In this document: positions 9,958-19,729 of the stretch, piece after piece
Numbering within the stretch: position 1 is the first letter of the stretch
How the letters are laid out: every line of letters begins with the position of its first letter
Assembly (NCBI RefSeq): GCF_030161615.1
Contig: NZ_BSUN01000001.1
Location: 496,001 to 560,000, forward strand
From: Demequina litorisediminis
GTDB lineage: Bacteria > Actinomycetota > Actinomycetes > Actinomycetales > Demequinaceae
Direction of reading: 5' to 3'
Length of the DNA: 64,000 bases
Notes under the pieces: model-generated
Databases searched by the model: none
What the model was told of the DNA's origin: nothing
What the model saw: only the letters and a program-made list of their open reading frames with translations
Translations under genes and position numbers: made by a program

Positions 9958-10020
9958 TCAGCAGGAGCGCATCATGACGCCGCGACAACACGACATGCTC
10001 ATCGCGCGGCGCGCGGGCAT
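9958..10020 (-). CDS. Cys-containing leader peptide of the amino-acid ABC operon
   Basis: A 20-residue ORF, MPARRAMSMSCCRGVMMRSC, with tandem Cys codons (TGT TGT) and a terminal Cys. It ends about 200 bp upstream of the substrate-binding-protein start. An in-frame ATG at 10026 would add two residues. Short peptides with adjacent Cys codons ahead of sulfur genes are known cysteine-attenuation leaders in actinobacteria. Here it would sense cysteinyl-tRNA supply and control cystine uptake. There is no clear Shine-Dalgarno, so translation may be leaderless. Confidence 0.5.
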   Translation of the reverse strand: MPARRAMSMSCCRGVMMRSC

Positions 10021-10116
10021 GGACATCGTGTCGTGAAGGGGGCGTTCATATGGCGATTCAACCACGCTTCGGGGCCCGAAAATTCCACCGAGACCATCAC
10101 CCCTGGCAGAAGGGCC

Positions 10117-10935
10117 CTATGACGCGAGCAGCGCTTCCGAGCGGTCCCACAGTTGGGCGGCGACAGTCGCGTCGCCCACCAGCGGATTGACACGCTTCGC
10201 CAGCGCCCGGTTGACGTAGTAGCCGCCGGGCTCGAAGCCCGCGCGGGGCGTCGCGGTGGCGAGCCACACGAGCGATCGGCGCCCTGCTGCGGGGTCTTGG
10301 TCAGCACCTTCGATAGCGGCGTGTGGTACATCAGCCGCATGGCACCGCGCGAGTCCGCCGCGAAGTTGGTGCCGACGACTCCGGGGTGGAATGCGACGGG
10401 CGCGAGGTCCTCGCCGTGGCGCCGCGGGAGTTCCTCGGTGAACAGAATGTTGGCGAGTTTGGCGTTGCCGTACGCCTTCATCGCCGAGTAGTCGCGCTCG
10501 CCCTGGAGGTCGTCGATGTCGAAACGCGCATAGAGCCGTGCGGCAACGCTGGACGTCTGGATGACGGTCGCGCGCGCCGCCACCAGCGCGGGCATCAGGC
10601 TCCCGTGTCAGGAGAAACGGGGCCAGGTGGTTGACCTGGAACGTCTTCTCGAAGCCGTCACCGGTGAGCGACCGCTCCCCCATCACGCCGCCCGCGTTGT
10701 TGGCCAGCACGTCGATGCGTTCGTGCCGCGCCAGCAGGGCGGACGCGAGCGCCGAGACCTGTGCGAGGTCGGAAAAGTCGGCCACGTGGGACTCGACGCC
10801 GAGGCGCTGCGCCACGGCGGCGGTCTTCGCCGCGTCACGCCCCACGATGATGACGCGATGCTTGCGGCGCGACAGTTCGTGCGCGGCCGCGGCGCCGATG
10901 CCGTCGCTGGCTCCCGTGATGACGATGGTCTTCAT
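10117..10935 (-). CDS. Short-chain dehydrogenase (retinol-dehydrogenase-like SDR)
   Basis: Classical SDR: cofactor motif TGASDGIGAAAA, NNAGG, and catalytic Ser-Tyr-Lys seen as QTSSVAA...YGNAKLAN. The C-terminal GYYVNRALAKR region resembles retinol-dehydrogenase/oxidoreductase members. Two frameshifts: an AGCT insertion near 10599 (RELMPAL) and a one-base loss near 10272 (GADxLVWLATATP), which could also be a damaged AGCT. About 272 residues. It lies 22 bp downstream of the acyl-CoA ligase, probably in one transcript. Confidence 0.88.
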   Translation of the reverse strand: MKTIVITGASDGIGAAAAHELSRRKHRVIIVGRDAAKTAAVAQRLGVESHVADFSDLAQVSALASALLARHERIDVLANNAGGVMGERSLTGDGFEKTFQVNHLAPFLLTREPDARAGGGARDRHPDVQRCRTALCAFRHRRPPGRARLLGDEGVRQRQTRQHSVHRGTPAAPRRGPRARRIPPRSRRHQLRGGLARCHAADVPHAAIEGADQDPAAGRRSLVWLATATPRAGFEPGGYYVNRALAKRVNPLVGDATVAAQLWDRSEALLAS

Positions 10936-10957
10936 GGTGGGGTCAACGAACGAGCCG

Positions 10958-12757
10958 TCAGGCGTGCTTCTTCTTGGCGTAGATCGACTCGACCACGTCC
11001 GCGAAGTGCTCCATGACCACGGCGCGGCGGATCTTCAGCGACGCCGTCACCTCTTCGCGGGCCTCGGTGAACTCGCGCGGGAGGATGCGGAACTCCTTGA
11101 TCGCCTCCGCGCGCGACACCTGCTCGTTGGCGGCGGCGATGGCGCGGCCAATGAGCCTCGCGCACCTTCTCGTTGACGGACGCCGTCTCCAGGTCCATCT
11201 CGGGCAGATCATGCGCCGCGAGCCACGCCGGCAGCAGGACGGGGTCAAGCGTCACCATCGCGGACACGAAGTGGCGGCCATCGCCCACCACCACGGAGTC
11301 CTGGATCGCGGGGTGCGAGCGCAGGAAGTCCTCGAGGACGGCGGGCTGGATGTTCTTGCCCGACGACAACACCAGCAGTTCCTTCTTGCGACCGGTGATG
11401 ATCACGTTGCCGTCGACCACCTCGCCAAGGTCACCCGTGGCGAACCAGCCGTCGTGCATGACCTGTGCCGTCGCATCGGCCGCATTCCAATACCCCGCGA
11501 AGAGCCCGACACCCTTGGCGAGAATCTCGCCGTCGGCGTCCACCTTGATGGCGCAGCCTGCGATGGGGCGACCCACCGTGCCCATGACCTGGTTCTTCTC
11601 GGGCGTGCCGATCACGGCGGCGGTGGTCTCGGTGAGCCCATAGCCCTGCATGACGGTCAGTCCGAGGCCACGGAAGTAGTGGCCGATGTTGGGGGTGAGC
11701 TTCGCTCCACCCGCCAGGACGTATTCGAGGTGACCTCCGAGGAGAGCGCGAATCTTGCCCAGCACCAGCCGGTCGGCGATCGCGTAGCGTGCCTTGAGCC
11801 CCGTGGCGGGGCCGCCTGCCTCCTGGGCACGCGACATCTCGCGGGCCACCTTGGCGGACCAGCGGAACAGCACCTTCTTGATGCCGTGCATCGACGTGTC
11901 GGCACGGTTGTAGATGGTCTCGAACACGCGCGGCACCAGGGGCATCCAGGTGGGCTTGAACTGTGCGAGGTCGTCGACGAGCGTCTTGTGGTTGGCCGTG
12001 TAGCCGATGACCGAGCCGCTGTAGAGGGCGAGGACCATGGCGAGCCGCGCGAACACGTGCGCGAGCGGCAGGAACAGCAGGACGCGGGTCTGACCGGCCA
12101 CGAAGCCGCCGAAGTCGGGGTCCAGGCGGATGTTGGCGGAGTGCTCCACCAGGTTGCGGTGGGTCAGCATGGCGCCCTTGGGCCTGCCGGTGGTGCCCGA
12201 GGTGTAGATGATGGACGCGAGGTCGTCGAGGCGCACGTCCTCGGTGCGCGCATCGAGGTCGGCGTCGGAAACCTCGGCGCCGATGGCGACCAGGCTGGTC
12301 AAGCCCCTCGTCCGTGAGGGAGAAGAGCACCGGGGCCTCTTCGAGGTCCGCGAGGAGATCGCGGTTGAGCTCCGTCTCGACCCCGACCACCTTGACGGTC
12401 GCATCGTCGAGGATCCATTCGCACTGCGAGGACGAGGCTCGACGGATAGATGGGGACGGTCACGCCGCCTGCGGTGAGGATCGCGAAGTCCAGCACTGAC
12501 CACTCGATGCTGGTGTCGCCCATGACGCCCACGCGATCGCCAGGGGCAACGCCGGATGCCACGAGGCCCTTGGCCACGGCTCGCACGCGGGAGTGGAAGT
12601 CGCCGAGCGTCACAGTGCGCCAGGCGCCGTCCGCGTCCTTCACCTCGGCGAACGCTCCGGTGGGCCGGGTGGTCGCGCGGGCCGCCAGCATGGCGGCGAG
12701 GTGGAAGCGGTCGTCGACGGTCGCAAGACCGGGGGCGATCATCTCGTTCTCAGGCAT
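10958..12757 (-). CDS. Long-chain fatty-acid--CoA ligase (AMP-dependent synthetase)
   Basis: ANL-superfamily enzyme of about 599 residues that activates fatty acids with ATP and CoA. Visible motifs: SIIYTSGTTGRPKGAMLTH (A3/P-loop), MQGYGLTETTAAV (A5), DGWFATGDLGEVVDG (A7) and ITGRKKELLVLSSGKNI (A8). The C-terminal lysine region ends SLKIRRAVVMEHF...YAKKKHA. Three AGCT insertions break it: 12437 (PSSSSSQ), 12293 (LDQLVAIG) and 11156 (VRELIGRA). It starts at ATG 12757 behind an inverted repeat. Confidence 0.93.
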
Positions 12758-12768
12758 GCTTCAGCCTA

Positions 12769-12801
12769 ACCTACGCAGGCGTAAGTTACGGCGACGTAGG
12801 T
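12769..12801. promoter_or_regulatory. Inverted repeat upstream of the acyl-CoA ligase
   Basis: ACCTACG (12769-12775) and CGTAGGT (12795-12801) are perfect inverted arms separated by 19 bp, starting 12 bp before the ligase ATG on the minus strand. This position suits an operator for a fatty-acid or stress regulator; no regulator gene is adjacent. The role is inference. Confidence 0.35.
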
Positions 12802-12836
12802 CCTACCTGAGGATGATTCTGCGGCAATACTGAGAC

Positions 12837-12880
12837 CCGCCGGGATGGTGGACGTGAGGGACGGTCCACCACCCCGGCGG
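12837..12880 (-). terminator. Strong hairpin downstream of surface protein 1
   Basis: A 17-bp stem with one mismatch (CCGCCGGGATGGTGGAC pairing with GTCCACCACCCCGGCGG) lies 11 bp past the stop of the surface-protein gene. It has no U-tract, as is common in high-GC actinobacteria. It separates this gene from the downstream acyl-CoA ligase. Confidence 0.6.
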
Positions 12881-12890
12881 CCTTGATGCG

Positions 12891-15800
12891 TCAGCCCCGC
12901 CGCGCCCGCGCGACGACCAGCACAGCCCCCGCCGTCAGGAGCGCCGCGGCGCCGATGACGGTGAGCCAGAACTCGGGTCCGGTGGACGACAGGCCACCAT
13001 CGCCACCTGCGTCACCTCCCGAGGATTCTGTGCCCTCGTCACCTGAGGGGTCCGGCATGGGAGTGGTGGCGCCAGGGGTTGGCGTGACCGACGGCGTGGG
13101 CGAGGGATCCGGCGACGCCGGCGTCGACGGCTCGGGCTCGGGGGTGGGGACCGTCGTCACGTCCGGGTCGGGCACCGTGGTGCGCACGAACCCGAAGTCG
13201 AGCGTCAGGTCGCTCTCACCGGCGACGGTGAGCCCCTCGGAGGATGCGGTCCAGGAGGACGAGTCGCCCTCTCGATCACCCTGCTGCGCAAGGGTGATCG
13301 AGAACAGCCGCAGCACGCGCTCCGAGGCCGTACGGTCGATGCTCACGGTGTACGACTGACCCGGGTCGAGCACCGGCAGCGCCGTGAACAAGTAGCGACC
13401 GTTGGCATCGGTGGTCTGGGGCGTCACCAGACGTCCATCGACATCGGTCACAGGCTGACCGTCGGGCCCCGTGAGGACCAAGACGACCCCGGGGATGCCG
13501 GGTTCGCCCGCGTCCTGCCTGCCGTCCTTGTTCTCGTCGAGCCACACGAAGTCACCCACGCTTACCTCGCCGGGGCGCAGCACGACTCCTGCGTCCCAGG
13601 TGGGGTCGATGCCGAGCAGCGCCTGGACATCGCCGTGCGTGTACGAGGCGGCCGAGACGAGCGCCGGGCTCGTCGAGGTCAGCGAGATGACACCCGTCTC
13701 TCCGGTCGCCCGTGCGGCGTCGGAGTCCACGCGGTCGTTTGCTCCCACGTCCGCCTGGGTCAGCGTGTAGATCGCCGCCTGGGCCGGGGTGAGGGTGAAC
13801 TTCACGCGGTACTCCCCTGCCTCGAGCAGGTCGAAGAGGTAGCGGCCCTCGCTGTTCGTGGTCGTGGTCTTCAGCACCTTGCCGGTGGCCGCGTCCAGCA
13901 GGCTCGACGGTGACGCCCGCGAGGGGGTCCTCATCGTCATCCTGAATGCCATCGGCGTTCGCATCGATCCACACATAGTCACCGATGGCGAGCAACGGCA
14001 GCGGATCGTTGAACAACGTCACGGCACGCGACGCGCCCGCGGCATCCAGCACCACCTGCACGGGCGAAGCGGCAAGCGCGTAGCCAGCGGGAGCGGTGGT
14101 CTCGGTGACCGTGTAGGTACCGGCCGGAGGGTCGAGCGGAGTCGCGGGATCGGCCGGAATGACGATGGCCGCATCCGAGCCGTCCGCACCGGCGACAACG
14201 AGCCTTGCCGTCGACCACATACGCCTCATCGGTGATGACCGCACCACCGGGTCCCGTGACCGTGAAGCGCGCGTCACGGTCGGTGATGACCGCATCGGGC
14301 CGCTGCGAGTCCTTCTTGAGGACCATGATCGGGTAACCGTCCGACGGAGTCACCGTGGCCGAGGCGTTGCCGATGGTGTTGGTGATACCCACGTCCTCCG
14401 AGTAGTCATCGATGGTGACCATGAAGTTCGCCGCCACGGTTGCTCCCGCGGGGAGCGTGGTGCCGGCACGCTGTTCGATGCGCACGGTGCGGTCGGCCGC
14501 GACCCACGTCGCGTCGATGTTGCCTCCCATCGACACGGAGGTGCCCGCCAGCGTGGTGCCGGAGTCGACGCCACCATCGGCCACGAAGCCGACGAACGAC
14601 ATGCCTGCAGGCAGCAGGTCCTCGAGCGGGATGATGCTCACCCCGGAATAGTCGCCGTGAGGGATCAGTGGATGCGGTAGATCGCGGTGTTCGATGCGAT
14701 GTCGCCGTCGCCATCCAGCGGGATGCGCAGGTTCTGCGTCCATTCGCCGTCACCCGCGTACACGAGCCTGGAGACCTCGAGTTCGTCACCGAACGTGGTG
14801 GCCTCGCCGGAGACGTCGGAGTACCAGATGTACTCCTCGATGCCGTCGCCCTCGACGCTCGCGGCGTTCGAGATGGTGAGCGTCTGCTTGCCGATCATCG
14901 GGTAGGTCGGCAGCGTCACGTTGACCTGCAGGCGCTTCGTCAGGGGCGGCGTCTGCTGCGCCCACGCGGGCAGAGACGCCCCGAAGGTCGACGAGGTAGT
15001 CAGCACCAGGTCGCCGTCCACGACCGCGAGCGCGAAGTCGTCGCCCGTGAGGCCCGCCGCGTTCGCGTAAGAGCCGGTGAGCGATGCCTGGATCGCGTCG
15101 AGGTCGCTGAGGTCGAAGATCGCCTGGTCGATGTCGTCCACGATGCGTACCTGGGACAGGTCCTCCACCGCGCCCTCGGCGAGGGTGAAGGTGTAGTTCA
15201 CCTGAGCGCTCTGCCCAGGACGCACCACGATGTCACCGCCGGTGGTCTTCGAGAACTGGCTGGGGTCGTCGATGACGCTGCCGGGCGCCTGCGGGACGCG
15301 CAGGGTCGTGGTGGCCTGGCGCGTGTACGCCGAGCCGTCCCTGTAGTCGAACGACGCCGTGTTGCGTGCCGTGTACACGGCGGCGACCTGCGGAAGGTTC
15401 GACGGGTTGAGGGCGACGGGAAGCCCGTCGACCGCGACGATGCTCGCGTGCGCGGTGATGACCGCGTTGGTGGTGACGTCGGCACCCATATTGACCTTGA
15501 GGGTGGCGCCGGCGTCGAGGAGCACGTACTGGCCGATGCAGGCGTCATCTGAGAAGTCGGCCGCCGCCAGGCAGGTGGCGTCGGCCGCCGCCAGGGTGAT
15601 GCCGGTCGCCGTGATGAACGGCGCATCCGCCCACACGATCTGCGACGGAAGGGTGTCGGTGATGACGACGTTCTGCGCCAGGCTCGTGGCGGGTGCCGTC
15701 AAACGCGGCGAACTGCGTCAGGTCGGCGCGCAGGGTGTAGGTGACGTCGACGGGCGCGAGCATGTCGCCGTCCCCGTCGAGTCCGATGACCACCGGGCCC

Positions 15801-16907
15801 GTGGGGTTGACGGACTTCCTGAACGCGTCGGCGAGCGACGGGGTGGGCTCGGCCGGGACGGAGCCGCCGACGCTCACGGAAGCGGTCCGCGTGAGCCCAT
15901 CAATGGTGACGCTGTTGCCCATCGGCAGGGAGAAGCCTTCCTCCGGACACGGTCGAGACACCATCGGCGAGGACCTGAAGTGCATCCTCGAGGTCGGCAA
16001 TCTTGTCGGCGCGCACGGAGGCGTTGTACTTCACCGTCAGGATCGAGTGTTCGGGAAGGTCGATGTCCGCAAGCGTCACGGTCTGGCCCGCCACGGTGGC
16101 GGAGGGAAGGGTGAACGGGGTGACGGTGCGGTTGAAACCGTCCGCGTCCCAGGTGGTCAGCGTGGCCGTGAACGAGTCGGTGTCCACCGCAAGGTACTCC
16201 GCAACCGTGTCCGTCAGCGAGATGCCGGTACGAGCATCGGCCGACTGGAAGGTCACCGTGTACGGAATCGCCTGATCCGCGATCGCGGCGGCGACGCTGA
16301 CGTCTCCGCTGCTGGTGCGCGTGACGTACTGACCAAGGTTGACCGACTCGCGGGTCTTCGACGCCTCATGCCCCAACTCGGGACGCAGTTGGTCCGAGGG
16401 GTCACGCACGATCACGCGGATCGAGGTGGGCTCACCGTCGACCGACCACGTGAACTCGCGAATGCCCGTGCCTTGTGTGGGCGCGTCGAAGGTGAAGTCG
16501 AACCTCAGCACACCCTGGTCGATGGAGAGGTCGAGGGGGTCTTTGAAGGTGACCACCACGTTGCCGTCGCCATCGAGGGCAAGCGATTCGACCACCGTGT
16601 TGCCCGCGGGCACCTGGAGCGCCCCGGCGGGGACGTCGATGCCGTCGGGGACAGTGATGGTGAACTGCTGGCCGGCGAGCGCCTCGGAGACCGAGTACTG
16701 GAGCCGCGCGGCGTAGGTGGATCCTGGCTCTACCACGGTGGTGCCGTCGTACACATGACCGTTGACGTCAATGGTGAGGCGCAGTCCGCTCCCCGCCGCT
16801 TGGGCGGGGACGGGCACCACGAGCGTGGCGAGCAGCAGGGCCGTCACAAGTGCGGCGGCCGCGCTCGCCCACCTGCGTGGCAGGTGTCGAATGGTGGCGG
16901 TGGGCAT
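12891..16907 (-). CDS. Large secreted surface protein with SdrD-B-like repeats and LSSTG cell-wall anchor
   Basis: About 1,340 residues once repaired. It has an N-terminal signal peptide ending VPVPAQAA, then isopeptide/adhesin-like beta-domains with DGDGD and DxDGxGD motifs. Two C-terminal SdrD-B-type domains follow ([19 protein letters not shown]...; [21 protein letters not shown]...). A Pro/Thr/Ser-rich spacer precedes the sorting-like end GLSSTGPEF, a hydrophobic span and VARARRG. Frameshifts lie near 15935, 14201 and 13903 (AGCT insertions), 15702 (extra T) and 14668 (a G missing from an expected CAGCTG). Likely sortase-anchored and exposed; binding target unknown. It diverges from the LuxR-type regulator. 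Confidence 0.85.
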
Positions 16908-17240
16908 GGTGGTGGGCTCCCCTCGGCGGCTTCTCGGTCCCTCATCAGCCGGTTCCCGGGCACGCCAAGGAGCACCCAGTGCGGGTGCTGTGGTCCTCCC
17001 TCAGCGGCCGAGTCGGCCGTACTCCGCGCAGCGTGACCGCAACCGCGCAGGCCCCGTCAGTCGACCAAGCACCTCCGGGGTGACGGAGCGTTTCGCCTCA
17101 CAATCACCCCTGTGATTCACCCCACAGTCAGGCGTGTCACGGGCGTCGCAGAAGGCGGGGTAGCGTCAACTTCACCGCACACGCCCACAGGCTGTGAGGT
17201 GGAGAGTTTCAGTCCGTCGCATGTCCGAATGAGGGTGAGC

Positions 17241-19710
17241 ATGAGCACGGCAGGCCAGAAAGTTGCGCGCCGCAGCAGTGCATGGCGCGAAGTCCTGCGA
17301 CGAGGGACGAGGACGCGTTTTCCCGACCTCGCACCCCTGACGGTCGTTGCGTCGCTACCAGGCTGGGGGCTTCGACATGGCTGCGTCAGGCAGCGCAGTT
17401 CCTCGACCGCAGCGAAGGGGTGACGGTGCGGCGTCTGAGCACCCGCGCCGCTGCCGTTGAGGCACTCACCGAGGTACCCGATCTCGGCACACCGCGCACC
17501 GAAGCGCTGATCATCGACGGACTCATCGTGGGGGCTCACGACGAGCCTGTGGGAACTCATCAAGGACCGCCTTGCGGCACCCTCCCCGCCGAAGGTGTTC
17601 ATCCGCAGCCTCGACATTCCCGAAGGACGCGACGTCGAGTCGACCACCGTCCTCACCGAGGCGGACCTGGCGCTGCCGCTCGCCAAGATCGAAGGGCTCG
17701 CCCGTGTCAACGGCGCGCAGGTGCCGCCGGGCCTCCCTGAGGTGCTGGCCTCGCGCTACCGCGGCAACGCCAGCATCGTTCGTCACCGGCTCGAGCGTTC
17801 CTCCGCGCGTGGCCCGGAGAGCCTGGCCCCACGCGGACGCGACGCTTGAGGTCCAGGCTCGCTGCGGATCTCGGAGGGCGCCTGATCGCCGCAGGAGCCG
17901 ACGCTCGGGAGCGCAGCACCACACTCACCGTGTTGTGGCGGGCCCTCGGAATGCGGCGGGTCGACGCGACTCTCGTCGCGGGCGACGGCATCTCCGATGA
18001 CACCGCGCGCAAGGCATTCCATCGGCTGACATTGCAGCCCTTTGGCGAGGTCGACATCGATCCCGCCACGGGCGAGGCGACGTATGAATGGCACGAGGCG
18101 ATCTGGGACCTCATCGACCGCAGAATCCCCGCCGACGTACGGACGGCCATGCGCGACCACGCCGTGGTGGCCGCGCACAGGGAGGGCAACGCCGCCGCAG
18201 AGCCTGGTGACACTGCTCGTGCAGGGCAAGTTGGCGGAGGCCGATGCGGTCGCGTTCGAGCACTTCAGGCTCCTGGCCGAACACGCGCCCGAGGTCCTGG
18301 GCCAGGTACTCGCGACGTTCTCGCTTGACTCGCTCAGGCCCTATCCCAGCCTGCTGCTGTGCGTGGGACACCTGCAATTGATCCAGCCCACCCGCTCCCC
18401 CGGCGCGTACCACCAGTTCCTCGACGCGGCGCTCGAGGGATTCGCACGCGTTCTTCCCCTCACGCCATTTGACGTGCTTCGCGTCACGCTGAGACAGGCC
18501 TACGCCCACGTGTCCCGCGGCGATCGCGACGCGACGGCGCGTTCGCTTCGCCTCGTCGATCAGGCTCCTGGGGTCGGAGGGCGACGCCGGCGTGATCGCG
18601 GATGCCGCCGTGGAGCCCGAGATCGCCTCACGATTGGCAGGAGAGCCTGTACCTGGCGATGTGGAGCGCGGGCCAGGTTGACGACCTTGAGCCTGTGTGT
18701 GCGGCTCGCGGACCTCACCCTGGAGTTCCGCAACCCCCACTCGCGCACCGCGAGTACCGATCTCCACAACGCCATCAGTGCGCGAGAGTTTGCCGGGCTC
18801 GAGACCTCGGTCACAGGACGAACCATGGGTGCGGCCCTCGCCGATCCGCTGGTGGCCATGAACAGCGACGACGAGGAAGGTGCCCTGAATCTCGTCGACT
18901 ACATGGCGGATATCTCGGGCTATCCCCCGTCATGCTCGGCCCCCGACAGCCTGGTCCTCGGAGTGCGCGCACTCCTCGCCCCGGAGCGGCTCGACCCGGC
19001 GCAACGTGCGGAAGCCCTGGAGGCGAGTCGCGCATTCTGGTCCGACGGCGAGCCCAGCACACTCGTGGTGGCCTCCACGACCGTTGCGATGCTCGCGGCG
19101 GGAGACGCCGCCGGGGCACTCCGGGTTGCTCGCTCGACGCGGCGGAAGGACGTGTTCACGGCCACATCGGAGGCGATAGCGCTTCTCGCAGTCGACAGGG
19201 CCTCCGATGCCGCCGAGATCGCGCTCGAGGCCGAACGCCTCGCGCGTACCCCTCGCGGAAAGGCCATCGCTGGGACCCTCGCCTCGCTGGCCCAGGTCCG
19301 CCTCGGCAATGTGGCGGCGGCATGCCACCACCTCGAGTCCCTGGCGGCCACCGTGGGAGCGAACCTGACCCGTTTCGCACTGCGGTTCGCCACCGAAGGG
19401 GATTTTGGCGACCTCGAACGGGAGGCGCCGATCAGCGCCCCTGCTCTGGTGCCGATCCTTGCCGCCGCCGCGACCGATTCGCGGCCCTTCCGCCGCACGG
19501 AGGTCTTCAGCGTCACGGCCGTCGAACGCACCATGCTGGGGCTGATGCGCGAGGGACACACGTACCCCGAAATTGCTCAGCGTCGCTTTGTGTCCATCAA
19601 CACGGTGCGCACGCAGACCAAGGCGCTCCTGCGCAAGCCTGGGCGCCGAGGACCGGCACGAGGCTGTGGCCATCGCAGAACGCGCCGGCCTCTTCGCGGG
19701 CGACGCCTAA
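17241..19710 (+). CDS. Large LuxR-family (MalT/LAL-like) transcriptional regulator
   Basis: About 820 residues. An N-terminal NTPase-like region opens with VVASLPGWGASTW, a P-loop remnant lacking the usual GKS/T lysine. A long helical, TPR-like middle follows, and a C-terminal LuxR HTH: SVTAVERTMLGLMREGHTYPEIAQ...SINTVRTQTKALLRKLG. Nine frameshifts occur: a lost G in a run near 17367 and AGCT insertions at about 17545, 17821, 17857, 18203, 18563, 18646, 18692 and 19636. All are resolved by restoring the expected frame. ATG 17241 has AGGG five bases upstream; ATG 17229 is an alternative. It sits between two surface-protein genes, so it probably controls one or both. Confidence 0.85.
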
Positions 19711-19723
19711 GCGTCACCCGCGA
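19694..19723. terminator. Terminator hairpin overlapping the regulator stop codon
   Basis: TCGCGGGCGACGC and GCGTCACCCGCGA form a 13-bp stem with one mismatch around CTAA, which contains the regulator's stop. It lies 7 bp from the convergent surface-protein-2 stop, so it can serve both directions. Confidence 0.55.
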
Positions 19724-19729
19724 AGCGAC

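Noticed and set aside
15741..17036. 431-codon plus-strand ORF opposite surface protein 1
   Set aside because: Arg/Gly/His-rich composition typical of antisense frames in high-GC DNA. The minus strand encodes a clear secreted protein.
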